Notes under the pieces: model-generated | The model's database searches: none | Told to the model about the DNA's origin: nothing | What the model saw: the letters and a program-made list of their open reading frames with translations, nothing else | Origin: Thermoanaerobaculia bacterium | GTDB taxonomy: Bacteria > Acidobacteriota > Thermoanaerobaculia > UBA5066 | Length of the DNA: 64,000 bases | Reading direction: 5' to 3' | NCBI GenBank assembly: GCA_022071945.1 | Contig: JAJVIN010000006.1 | Coordinates: 1 to 64,000 of the forward strand | Shown here: positions 14,900 through 24,200 of the stretch, piece by piece | Layout: each line of letters starts with the position of its first letter | Position numbering within the stretch: the first letter of the stretch is position 1 | Made by a program: the position numbers and the translations under genes

Positions 14900-16455
14900 G
14901 GTTCTTCGCCCCCTGGTTTCCGGCGGTCCTCGGAATCGAGCCGCTCCCTCTTGAGACCGTAACGCTCCATCTTCTTGTACAGATTGGATCTCGGGGTCTC
15001 CACGGCCTCGGCCGTCCGCGTGACGTTCCACCCATTCTCGGCGAGTTTCGCCTCCAGGAACAGTTTCTCGGCTTCGTCCTGGAACTCCTGCAGGGTCCGG
15101 ATGGCCAGAAGCCGGGCCCAATCTCGATCCGGGAGGGCGGCCGGCGACGGGATGTCGGAGGGCATCGAGGGCGGGGGCTCTGAGGACCCCTCGGCCGGAG
15201 CCGGGATGGACCCATCCGGCAGGGCCGTGACGACGCGCCCTCCCCGGACGACGATCTGGGGGGGATCGGTTCCGGGCGGTCTCTCATCTCGAGCCGGGCC
15301 GAGACCCGAGAACAGCGTCTCGATGGCGGGTGCGTCGATGACCTCGCCATCCACCATGATCATGAGGCGCTCGACGGCGTTCTTCAGCTCCCTCACGTTT
15401 CCCGGCCAGGGTCTCTTGGCCATCGCCTCGAGCGCGGCGTCGGTGTAGCGCTTGGGCCGGTAGTTGTTGTTCCGGGCGAAGCTCTCGGAAAACGTCAGGA
15501 CCAGTTCCGGGATGTCCTCGGGGTGCTCGCCCAGGGCGGGCGTCAGGATGGGAAGAACGTTCAGACGATAGTAGAGATCCTCGCGGAACTTCCCCTCCCG
15601 GATCCTCGCCGGCAGGTCCTGATTGGTGGCGGCGATGACGCGCACCTTGACCTTGACGACCCTCGGGCTGCCCACGGGCTCGACCTCGCCTTCTTGCAGA
15701 ACGCGGAGGACCTTTGCCTGGGCGGGGGCCGACATGTCGCCGATCTCGTCGAGGAAGATGGTCCCGCCGTCCGCCTCGACGAACTTTCCCGTCTGCTTGC
15801 GGTCGGCGCCCGTGAAAGACCCGCGCTCGTGCCCGAAGAGCTCGGACTCGATGAGGGAATCGGGGATCGCGGCGCAGTTGACCTGAACGAACGGCCCGTT
15901 CCTGACGAGAGAAGCCTCGTGGATCGAACGGGCGGCGAGTTCCTTGCCACTCCCGCTCGGGCCCAGAAGAAGGACGGTCGCGGGGGTCGGCGCGGCGCGG
16001 GCCACCTCCTGAATGAGTCTCTGCATCCTGCGACTCCCGCCGACCAGGCGGGTGAGGCCGAGCCGTCTCTTCAGTTCCTGGTTTTCCCGCGCCAGCCGCG
16101 AGCTGTCGATGACGCGCCTCAGGGCATTGAGAACGTGCTCGCTTCCGAGGGGCTTTTCCAGGAAGTCATTGGCTCCGCCCCGGATCGCCTGCATCGCGGT
16201 CCTCACGTCGCCGTGTCCGGAGATCATCACGATGGGGGTCGTGATCCCGCGGGAACGGATCTTCTCGAGGGTCTCGAGACCGTCCTGGCCGGGCATCTTG
16301 ATGTCGAGGAGGATCGCGTCGTAGTCGGGGGCCTCGCCCGCAGCGATCGCTCCGGAGCTGACGGCCGTGACCTCGAAACCCTCATCCGACAGGAGCATCC
16401 TGAGCATCTCGCGGATGTCGGCCTCGTCGTCACAAACCAGGATTCGCGCGCCCAT
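14896..16455 (-). CDS. NtrC-family sigma-54-dependent response regulator
   Basis: A 519-residue regulator with a receiver domain (phosphoacceptor D51 in LLDIKMPGQDG, K101), an AAA+ sigma-54 activation domain (Walker A GPSGSGKE 165-172, loop GSFTGA 212-217 in place of the commoner GAFTGA, Walker B GTIFLDEIGD 231-240) and a Fis-type helix-turn-helix at the C-terminus (WNVTRTAEAVETPRSNLYKKM). A Pro/Ser-rich linker of about 80 residues joins the last two. It should activate sigma-54 promoters after phosphorylation. No histidine kinase gene is adjacent, so its partner is elsewhere. The ATG at 16455 follows AGGAG; a TATCCT hexamer lies 8 nt before it. Confidence 0.93.
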   Translation of the reverse strand: MGARILVCDDEADIREMLRMLLSDEGFEVTAVSSGAIAAGEAPDYDAILLDIKMPGQDGLETLEKIRSRGITTPIVMISGHGDVRTAMQAIRGGANDFLEKPLGSEHVLNALRRVIDSSRLARENQELKRRLGLTRLVGGSRRMQRLIQEVARAAPTPATVLLLGPSGSGKELAARSIHEASLVRNGPFVQVNCAAIPDSLIESELFGHERGSFTGADRKQTGKFVEADGGTIFLDEIGDMSAPAQAKVLRVLQEGEVEPVGSPRVVKVKVRVIAATNQDLPARIREGKFREDLYYRLNVLPILTPALGEHPEDIPELVLTFSESFARNNNYRPKRYTDAALEAMAKRPWPGNVRELKNAVERLMIMVDGEVIDAPAIETLFSGLGPARDERPPGTDPPQIVVRGGRVVTALPDGSIPAPAEGSSEPPPSMPSDIPSPAALPDRDWARLLAIRTLQEFQDEAEKLFLEAKLAENGWNVTRTAEAVETPRSNLYKKMERYGLKRERLDSEDRRKPGGEEP

Positions 16456-16463
16456 GACTCCTG

Positions 16464-16469
16464 AGGATA
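16464..16469 (-). promoter_or_regulatory. Candidate -10 box (TATCCT) for the NtrC-family gene
   Basis: TATCCT ends 8 nt before the ATG at 16455. Here an AGGAG also fits in the leader, so a leaderless transcript is less certain than for the other examples. Confidence 0.3.
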
Positions 16470-16510
16470 GCAATCACCTCGCCCGGCGGGTGGGTGGAGG
16501 CGGAGCGGCG

Positions 16511-16538
16511 GCCCGGCCTGCCCCCGGGGAGGCCGGGC
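16511..16538 (-). terminator. GC hairpin after the ACBP gene
   Basis: GCCCGGCCT and AGGCCGGGC form a 9-bp stem with a 10-nt GC-rich loop, 13 bp beyond the acyl-CoA-binding protein stop. There is no T-run after it on the minus strand, so it is a weak terminator candidate. Confidence 0.35.
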
Positions 16539-16551
16539 GCTCCGAGCCGGG

Positions 16552-16815
16552 TCACTTCCTCGACTTCAGCTCCGCGACCAGCTTGATGTAGTCCTGCATG
16601 GCGGCGTCTTTTGCCTTGCCTTTTTCCTTGCCCCAGGCGTCGTACTTGGCCCGGCCCTCGAAATCGAGCATTCCAGGCCGGCTGCCCGAAACGTCTCCGG
16701 AGGTCGCCTGCTTGTAGAGCGCGTAGAGCTTCAGGAGAGAGTCGTTGTCCGGTCTCTTGGAAAGGCCCTTCACGTCCTCCGCGGCTTTCTCGAACTGAGC
16801 TTTCAGGTCGGCCAT
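16552..16815 (-). CDS. Acyl-CoA-binding protein (ACBP)
   Basis: An 87-residue protein that matches eukaryotic-type ACBP across its whole length: FEKAAEDVKGL at the start, LYALYKQATSGDV in helix 2, then RPGMLDFEGRAKYDAWGKEKG and DYIKLVAELK. The tyrosine, lysine and tryptophan residues known to contact the CoA and acyl chain are conserved. It should bind medium- to long-chain acyl-CoA in the cytosol as carrier or buffer. The ATG at 16815 has AAGAGG 8 nt upstream; another in-frame ATG two codons earlier is too close to it. The gene stands alone between the NtrC-family gene and the divergent c-di-GMP protein. ACBP is patchy in bacteria. Confidence 0.9.
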   Translation of the reverse strand: MADLKAQFEKAAEDVKGLSKRPDNDSLLKLYALYKQATSGDVSGSRPGMLDFEGRAKYDAWGKEKGKAKDAAMQDYIKLVAELKSRK

Positions 16816-16914
16816 CGTCATCACCTCTTCTGTGGAGCTTGGGAAAACGCGGCTGACTCTATGGGCCGAGAAGAAGCTCGTCAACAGGCAAGAAGACAAG
16901 GGCGAAAGCAAGAG

Positions 16915-16920
16915 TACGAT
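16915..16920 (+). promoter_or_regulatory. Candidate -10 box (TACGAT), leaderless type
   Basis: TACGAT ends 7 nt before the ATG at 16928; AAGACA lies 16 nt upstream of it as a possible -35 (16893-16898). No ribosome binding site is present, so a leaderless mRNA for the GGDEF/EAL protein is likely if this is the promoter. Confidence 0.4.
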
Positions 16921-16927
16921 ATTCACC

Positions 16928-19900
16928 ATGTGGCCAGCTTCTTTCAGGGCTGCCGCAAGGGACGAGGAAAGCGGACCCCGGCGCAGGGACGAGTCTCTCG
17001 CAGGTCCTTTTCTCGCCGCCCTGATGGTCCTCACCGCTGGCCTTTGCCTCACGTTCGCGCTTTACGGCTGGGAGCGCCGCACCTCGAGCTCGAGCTTCGA
17101 CCAGAACTTCCGTTCGGACGCCTCCGTGCGGGCTCACGTCATCGAGGACGGCTTCGAGAAGCGGCTCATCGAAATGGACGCCACGAGGCGATTCCTGGAT
17201 GGCTCCGAGGAAGTGACTCCCACGGAGTTCCTCGGATTCGTGGCCCCCATGCTGGCGCAGAAGACCGGGATCTCGGCCATCGGGTGGATGGCGCGCCAGC
17301 CGCAGTTGGCGCGGGACCCGTCCGCCGGCAGTCTGAGTATCCGTCTGTTCGAGCCTGCCAACGCCTCGGCCGCAATGGGCGAGCCCATTCGAGACGCGCT
17401 CGAACGCCATCTCCATGGGCACCCGGCCACCGGGACTGGCGGGTTTGCCCTGATCCTCCCGCAGGAGGCCCCTCTGAGCAGGCCCGACGGTCGGCTCGTG
17501 ATCGCGCGGCCGACCCACAGGCATACCGGCCCCGTTCTCGATCACCAGATCTCGGGATACGTCTTCGCGGTCCTCGACGCGCCAGCGCTCCTTCGCTTTT
17601 CGATTGGCCGGACCAGTCCCATCGGGCTCTACTCGTGGGTCCGGGCAAGGCCATCGCCCGGCTCGACCACCCTGCTCGCTTCGTGGGAACCCCGGCTTAC
17701 GGTGCCGGGGAGCCCGTTCCCGGGGACAGACGAGCTCCTCGCGGCGACCTATGAACACTCGTTCTCCCTTCTGGGTCTCAGGATCCTCGTACGGGTCAGC
17801 CCGGCGCCTTCCTATGTCGCGAACCACTGGAAGCGTCTACAGTTCTTCATCTTCCCGGCCGGAGTCCTCTTCACCGGTCTCGTGACTGGCCTCGTCGTCG
17901 TCCTGATCACGCAGAGGAGGAGAGCCGAGAAGCTGGTCGCGGAGCGGACGCACGAACTGAGCGAAAGCGAGCAGAAGCTCCGGACGATCGCGGACTTCAC
18001 GGTGGGCTGGGAGTACTGGGTGAGCGAGACCGGGCAGCTCCTGCACGTGTCTCCCGCGGTGGAGAGAGTGACGGGCTTCACGGCTCAGGAGTTCGAAGCC
18101 GATTCAGACCTGATCTACCGGGTCGTCCATCCCCTCGACCGGAAGAGCTTCGAGGACCACATGGCCGCCTTCCATGGCGGCCCGGAGGCGCGGGTCAAGT
18201 GGGACGAGCTGGAGTTCAGGATCGTGACCGCTTCGGGCGAGGAGAGGTGGATCAGCCATCTTTGCCGTCCCGTGACGGATCGCTCCGGAAGCTACCGCGG
18301 CCGCCGCGTTTCGAACCGGGACGTGACCGCGGCGAAGCTCGCCGAGGCGACGCTGAAGGAGCACGACCGGCTCTACCGGGCCATGTTCGAGTCCAACAAC
18401 GCCGTCAAGCTCCTCGTCGACCCGGAAGACGGAAGAATCGTGGACGCCAATCCCCTGGCGGCGGAGTTCTACGGTCATTCCAAGGAAGTCCTGCGGGAAC
18501 GCTCTATCCTGGACCTGACGGCGCTCCCCGCCTCCCAGGCCAGCGCGTCCCTCGCCGCGGCGCTACGGGGCGAGCGGACCGCGCGCCAGTTCCCTCACCA
18601 CACCGCGTCGGGACAGATCCGAGACGTCGAGATCCACAGCGGCCTGGTCGAGATCAAGGGGCGAAGGCTCCTCTTCTCGATCATCCACGACGTCACGGAC
18701 CGGAACCGGGCCGAGGCGGAGCTCAGGCTCGCCGCGAAGGTCCTCGAGAGCAGCGGCGAGGCCGTTCTCGTAACCGATGCCTCGGCCAACATCATCTCCG
18801 TCAATCGCGCCTTCACGGAGGTCACGGGCTACGGCCCCACGGACGTTCTGGGAAAGAACCCCCGGATCCTCGCGTCGGGCCGGCACGACCGCGACTTCTA
18901 CATGCGGATGTGGACCTCTCTGGGAAAGTCGGGCCGCTTCAGCGGCGAGATCTGGAACCGCCGAAAGAACGGTGAGATCTACCCCGAGTGGCTGAGCATC
19001 AGCACGGTCAAGGACGCGAGCGGAAAGATCACGAACTATGTGGCGATCTTCTCGGATGTTTCGGAACGAAAGGCGGCGGCCGAGAGGATCGAGTTTCTCG
19101 CCCACCACGACCCGCTGACGGGCCTCTTGAATCGCACCCTCCTGGCGGAGCGTCTGGACCAAGCCATGGCCCTGGCGAGAAGAAACGGACGGATCGTGGC
19201 CCTTCTCTTCCTCGATCTCGACCGGTTCAAGAACGTCAACGACTCGCTCGGACACCTGACGGGGGACCGCCTCCTTCAGGAGGTGGCGAGTCGTCTGAAA
19301 GACTGCGTGCGAACCACGGACACGGTTGCCCGTCAAGGCGGCGACGAGTTCCTCGTCATCCTCGCGGATCTCTCCAAGCCCGAGGGGGCGTCCCTCGTCA
19401 CGAGGAAAATCCTGGAGCGCCTCGCCGAGCCCTACGACCTCGAAGGAGCGCGGCTCTCCTCCACGGTGAGTGCCGGAGTCTCGCTCTACCCGGCGGACGG
19501 GCAGGATTTCGAGACGCTTCTCAGAAAAGCCGACACCGCGCTGTACGACGCCAAGGAGAGCGGGAGGAACACGTACCGGTTCTTCTCCGATGCGATGAAC
19601 GCCACGCTCCTCGAGAGGATCGAGCTCGAGACGCTCATGCGCCGGGGCCTGGAGCGGGGTGAGTTCCGCCTCGTGTATCAACCACAGTTCGACATCCGGA
19701 CGGGGAGGGTCACAGGCACCGAGGCCCTTTTGCGCTGGAACTCACCCGAGCTCGGGGCGGTGCCGCCGAGCCGCTTCATTCCGGTGGCCGAGGAGTCCGG
19801 ACTCATCCTCCCCCTTTCGGAGTGGGTCCTCTTCGAGGCCTGCCGGCAGAATCGAGAGTGGCAGCAGGAAGGTATTCTCAGGGCGCCGGTCGCGGTCAAC

Positions 19901-20392
19901 ATCTCGGCCGTCCAGTTCCAGCGCCAGAACTTGATGGAGACCGTCCGGGGAGCCCTCGAGTTCTCGCGGATCGAGGCCTCGATGCTCGAGCTGGAGCTGA
20001 CGGAGTCGATCTTGATCCGGGACGTTCTCGAAGCCGCGGAGACCCTGCGCAACTTGAAGCGGATCGGCGTCCGGCTGGCCATCGATGACTTCGGGACCGG
20101 CTACTCGAGCCTGGGCTACCTGCGGAGATTCCAGGTCGACAAGCTGAAGATCGACCAGTCCTTCATCCGCGAGATGACGACCCACTCCAACGACGCCTCG
20201 ATCGTCCGGGCGATCATCCAGCTCAGCAAGGGGCTGAAGCTGAAGACGATCGCCGAGGGCGTCGAGACGAGCGAGCAGCTGCAGCTCTTGCTCGACGAGG
20301 GGTGCGACGAGGCCCAGGGCTACTTCTTCAGCCGGCCGATCCAACCGGACGAGGTGGCTCTGTTCTTCAGCCGGCCGTCCATGGAGGCGTGA
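16928..20392 (+). CDS. CHASE-PAS-GGDEF-EAL cyclic-di-GMP signalling protein
   Basis: A 1154-residue inner-membrane sensor. A first transmembrane helix (about 30-50: LAALMVLTAGLCLTFALYGW) is followed by a periplasmic CHASE domain (about 65-290) and a second helix (about 300-328). The cytosolic part has three PAS/PAC units (about 350-720), a GGDEF domain with the intact motif RQGGDEF near residue 803 and an EAL domain with intact TEALLRW near 931 plus DDFGTGYSSLGYLRRF. RTTD five residues before GGDEF fits an inhibitory I-site. Both synthesis and breakdown of c-di-GMP are possible. The start at 16928 is preferred because the upstream reading overlaps the ACBP promoter region and a TACGAT box sits 7 nt before this ATG. 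Confidence 0.93.
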   Translation: MWPASFRAAARDEESGPRRRDESLAGPFLAALMVLTAGLCLTFALYGWERRTSSSSFDQNFRSDASVRAHVIEDGFEKRLIEMDATRRFLDGSEEVTPTEFLGFVAPMLAQKTGISAIGWMARQPQLARDPSAGSLSIRLFEPANASAAMGEPIRDALERHLHGHPATGTGGFALILPQEAPLSRPDGRLVIARPTHRHTGPVLDHQISGYVFAVLDAPALLRFSIGRTSPIGLYSWVRARPSPGSTTLLASWEPRLTVPGSPFPGTDELLAATYEHSFSLLGLRILVRVSPAPSYVANHWKRLQFFIFPAGVLFTGLVTGLVVVLITQRRRAEKLVAERTHELSESEQKLRTIADFTVGWEYWVSETGQLLHVSPAVERVTGFTAQEFEADSDLIYRVVHPLDRKSFEDHMAAFHGGPEARVKWDELEFRIVTASGEERWISHLCRPVTDRSGSYRGRRVSNRDVTAAKLAEATLKEHDRLYRAMFESNNAVKLLVDPEDGRIVDANPLAAEFYGHSKEVLRERSILDLTALPASQASASLAAALRGERTARQFPHHTASGQIRDVEIHSGLVEIKGRRLLFSIIHDVTDRNRAEAELRLAAKVLESSGEAVLVTDASANIISVNRAFTEVTGYGPTDVLGKNPRILASGRHDRDFYMRMWTSLGKSGRFSGEIWNRRKNGEIYPEWLSISTVKDASGKITNYVAIFSDVSERKAAAERIEFLAHHDPLTGLLNRTLLAERLDQAMALARRNGRIVALLFLDLDRFKNVNDSLGHLTGDRLLQEVASRLKDCVRTTDTVARQGGDEFLVILADLSKPEGASLVTRKILERLAEPYDLEGARLSSTVSAGVSLYPADGQDFETLLRKADTALYDAKESGRNTYRFFSDAMNATLLERIELETLMRRGLERGEFRLVYQPQFDIRTGRVTGTEALLRWNSPELGAVPPSRFIPVAEESGLILPLSEWVLFEACRQNREWQQEGILRAPVAVNISAVQFQRQNLMETVRGALEFSRIEASMLELELTESILIRDVLEAAETLRNLKRIGVRLAIDDFGTGYSSLGYLRRFQVDKLKIDQSFIREMTTHSNDASIVRAIIQLSKGLKLKTIAEGVETSEQLQLLLDEGCDEAQGYFFSRPIQPDEVALFFSRPSMEA

Positions 20393-20525
20393 GAGCCGCC
20401 GGGTGCGTCCTTGCGCCCCCAGGACAGGAGGGACGCGGGCCAGGGAAAGCCAGGAGGTCCGGCGGCCGGTTCGGCGAGGCGGACCTCTGTGCCATCGGAC
20501 CCTCGCTCACAGCCAAAAGCTGCAT

Positions 20526-20531
20526 TAGGCT
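20526..20531 (+). promoter_or_regulatory. Candidate -10 box (TAGGCT), leaderless type
   Basis: TAGGCT ends 6 nt before the ATG of pepE and the intervening TGAATC has no ribosome binding site. No clear -35 is seen. It matches the pattern at 9293, 16915 and 6769. Confidence 0.35.
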
Positions 20532-20537
20532 TGAATC

Positions 20538-21248
20538 ATGATTGCGCCGGACCTCAGGCTCCTCCTGATCAGCAACTCGACCGTCTTCGGCGGGACCTAC
20601 CTCGGCCACGTCCTGCCCGTGATCAAGACCTTTCTCTCCGGGACGTCCTCGATCCTGTTCGTCCCCTATGCGTTGAAGGACCACGACGGGTACGCGGCCC
20701 GAGCTCGCTCGGCCTTCGAATCGATCGGCGTGGAGCTTTCCTCGATTCACCAGGCCTCCGATCCGGTCGCGGCCGTGGAAGCGGCCGAAGCGCTCTTCGT
20801 CGGAGGCGGCAACACCTGGCGGCTCTTGAAGGCGATCCAGGACCGTTCGCTCATCGAGCCGGTCCGAAGGCGAGTCCGCGGAGGCATGCCCTACATCGGG
20901 TCCAGCGCCGGCTCGAATGTCTCGGCTCCGACGATCAAGACGACGAACGACATGCCCATCGTCATGCCCGCGTCCTTCGAGGCTTTTCACTTGATACCGT
21001 TCCAGATCAACCCCCACTTCCTCGACCCGGACCCGAATTCGCGCCACATGGGCGAGACTCGAGAGGAACGGCTCGTCCAGTATCTCGAGGAGAATGACGT
21101 GCCGGTCGCCGGTCTGAGGGAAGGGGCCTGGATTCGTGTGACGGGCGGGCAGGCATGGCTCGAGGGGACCACGGGAGCCCGGATCTTCCGCCGGGGGTCT
21201 GAACCCTCGGAGCGCGTTCCCCAAGACTCCCTGGCAGACCTCTTCTAA
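20538..21248 (+). CDS. pepE: Peptidase E (alpha-aspartyl dipeptidase)
   Basis: A 236-residue serine peptidase of family S51. The nucleophile is S123 in YIGSSAGSNV (GxSAG), preceded by FVGGGNTWRLL, and followed by NPHFLDPDPNSRHMGETREERL, the strongly conserved segment with the catalytic histidine. PepE cleaves Asp-X dipeptides with no need of metal and works in the cytosol on protein breakdown products; length agrees with the Salmonella enzyme (229). It stands alone between two large signalling genes. Confidence 0.92.
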   Translation: MIAPDLRLLLISNSTVFGGTYLGHVLPVIKTFLSGTSSILFVPYALKDHDGYAARARSAFESIGVELSSIHQASDPVAAVEAAEALFVGGGNTWRLLKAIQDRSLIEPVRRRVRGGMPYIGSSAGSNVSAPTIKTTNDMPIVMPASFEAFHLIPFQINPHFLDPDPNSRHMGETREERLVQYLEENDVPVAGLREGAWIRVTGGQAWLEGTTGARIFRRGSEPSERVPQDSLADLF

Positions 21249-21263
21249 TCGCACGCAGCCCAG

Positions 21264-21292
21264 TGTGAAAACCCGCGCGAGCGCGCTAATCT
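21264..21292 (+). promoter_or_regulatory. Candidate promoter of the propeller-kinase gene
   Basis: TAATCT (21287-21292) is a good -10; TGTGAA (21264-21269) is a weak -35 with 17-nt spacing. Transcription would begin near 21299-21300, exactly at an in-frame CTG that opens a signal-peptide-like sequence. The GGAGGGA between them would be too near the transcript start to serve as a binding site. Confidence 0.4.
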
Positions 21293-21299
21293 GGAGGGA

Positions 21300-24200
21300 C
21301 TGACAACCATCGGGCCTCATCGCTCCGGTGGGGCGCGGCTCAGGGTCCTCTTCTGTGCCCTGATGATCGGGACGCTTTCACCGGGACAGGAGGCGCTCGC
21401 GCAGCGCCTGGCACTCGCGCGCTACGACGAGCGGGATGGGCTTCCCCAGAGCCAAGTGCAGGCGCTGGCGTTCGATCCGGCCGGATTCCTCTGGGTGGGC
21501 ACACGAAACGGGGGCCTGGCGCGGTTCGACGGGAGCACGTTCCGCCTCGCATCGGGCCTGGAGGGACTTTCCGAGCGACGGATCGATGATCTCCTCACGG
21601 ATAAGACGGGGCGTCTGTGGGTGGCGGCGCGCCTTTTGTACGTCGCGCACGAGGGGCGATTCGTCCCTGTCTTTCGCGAGACATTCCACCGGCTCGCGCT
21701 GGCTCCTGACGGGACGGTGTGGGCGGCCGGAGAATCGGGCCTCGTCTCGTTCCGCCCGCAAGGGAAGGACCTCCGGGCCCGCCGCGTCGTCGCGGATCCG
21801 GTCACGGCCATCGCGGCGGATTCAGACACCGTCTGGGTCGGGCGGGTCGACCGTCTCGAGCGGACCGACCTTCGGACGGGGCGGCTCGGCCTCGTCTTCA
21901 GGGGCGCGGGTGGCGTCAACAGCATCCTCCCCGAGGGTTCCGACTCGGTTCTCTGCGGCACCAACGATGGAGTCTGGCGGGCCTACCGCAACGGCGGAGC
22001 CGTGCAGCTGAGCGTGAAGCTCCCGCACTCGCGGGTCGACGCGCTGTTGAGGGACGAAAAAGGCAGGGTGTGGGTTTCAACGCACGCCGGCACGGTGAGG
22101 CTCTCGGCCCGGCAGGACGCGGCGGACCTCTCGCCCCAGAGCGGGCTGCCGGGCTCGAGGATCGTCACGCTGCTCGCCGGACCCGGCGGCGAGATCTGGC
22201 TCGGAGGGGACGGAGCCGGGCTCTTCCGGTTTGCTCCGAGCCGGTTCGCCGTCGTCGGGCCGGAGGCCGGTCTCGCGGAGCTGATCCCCCTCTCCATTGC
22301 CGAAGACCGGCAAGGCAGGCTCTGGATTTCGACACCTCGGGGTCAGATCGCCTGTCTGACAGAAGGCCGGTTCCGGGTCTGGGATGCTTCCTCGGGACTC
22401 CCGAAGACGGACCGGTTTCGCGATCTGTCGGTTTCCCGCTCCGGGCGGCTCGACGCCACATGGGCCCGCGGGCTCGTCACGAGGGAACCCAACTCGGAGG
22501 TCTTCCGAGTCTTGCCGGCCGAGCCCGGCATGACGGTGAACGGAGGAATCGCCCACTCAGGTGACGAAACGTGGCTTGCAACCTCCAGGGGTTTGAAGGC
22601 GCTACGTGGGGACCGGTTCGTCTCGGTCCTGCCGCCGCCTCTCGGTGATCGTCCCGTCGATGCGATCGGGCAGGACGGGCCGGAACGCGTTCTGGCCTCA
22701 ATCGAGAACACGGTCTATTCCATCGACTGCCGTTCCCTGGCGTTGACGCTGGTGGCGGGTCCCGATCGCCCCCTCGCGGACGACCCGCCCTGGCACCTGG
22801 TGAGAGACGCCTCCAACAGCGTCTGGATCGCGTCGATGAAGGGGGCGGTCAGAGTCCGTGCGGGGCAGCCGGCGCAGGTTTTCTCGAGCAAGACCGGGCT
22901 CCCCGACGATTCCGTGGATGCTGTCGTCGCGGATGTCACCGGCGCGGTCTGGATCACGACCGACAAGGGGATCGTCCACATCGACCAGGCAGGCCGGATT
23001 CTGAGGGTCTACAGCTTTTCCGACGGGCTCCCCGCGCGGGAAGGAGTCGTGAGGAGCGTCCTGAGGGACTCCGCGGGCCGGCTCTGGTTCGGCCTCGTCG
23101 GAGCCCTCGTCCGCTACGACCCGCACGCAGATCAGGGGATCCGGCCTCCCCCATCGCTCGCGGTCGAGAGTGTCACGGTGGCGGACCGGGCCCGGGGCCA
23201 GAAGGAAACGGTCGTCGACGTGTCCGTGATCGATTTTGCGGATCCCAGGGGCACCTCGATCAGCTGGATTCTCGGACCTCATGAAACGGCGTTCTCGCAG
23301 CCGAGGAACACCCGCTTCGTGCGCTGGCTCGGGCTCCCGCCCGGCGACTACGACTTGACGATCCGGGCCGTTGACCGCGGCGGCCGGCCCGGACCGCCGG
23401 CCCGGGTGAGCTTCGCGGTTCCGGCACTCTGGTACGAGACAAGGACCGCGAGGATCTTCCTCGCCATCGCGGCCCTGGCTCTCGGAGCCGTCCTGCCCGC
23501 GGCGCTGAGTGCCAGCGCGCGGATCACGACGACCCTGCAGGCCCATCTGCGCTTTCGCCTCCGGGAACTCCTGTCCCCCCGGTACACCGAAATCCTGGAC
23601 GATCCGTTTCTGCCGGGCTCTCCGGTCGTCGTTCCTTCACATGAAGAGGCAATCGAGGAGATCCTGGGAACGATCCGGCGAGCCTGGAATCAGAATGCCA
23701 TCCTCTGCCTGCTCGGACCTCCAGGCATCGGGAAGTCGACGGTCGTCCAGAGTCTCGAGGCCGGTGCGGGGAGTCCCGGAATCCTGGCGCTGCCCATCCC
23801 GCCAGCCCGGCCGGAGAACGCCGAGCAGCGCGGACGTTTCCTGGAGGATGTCGCCCGGGTTCTCGTCCAGCGGCAGCTGGTGGGTGCGGAGCAGGCCGCC
23901 CGGATCACGGGTGGAGGGGGAACGGGCCTCTCGCTCACGAGGGGCGTGGCGGAGCTGTCGAGTCTCCTCCTCGAGGGGAAAACCACGGTGCTTCTCGTGG
24001 AGGACGACCCAGGCGAGCTCGAGGCTGAAGCCGTCCGAGCGCGAAAGAAGCTGGCGAGTCTGATCCTGACGGCGGGCCCGCACATTTCGCTCCTGGCCGT
24101 TCGAGACGTCGAGCCTTCGCTCCTGGCGGCCGAGGAACCCGACCTGGCGAGAGTCGCGAACCTGATTCGCCTGCAGCCCGTTCCGGTCGAGAGAGCCGCC

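Noticed and set aside
13181-14962. A 593-codon plus-strand frame opposite the radical SAM gene and pyrE
   Set aside because: Antisense of two confidently identified genes.
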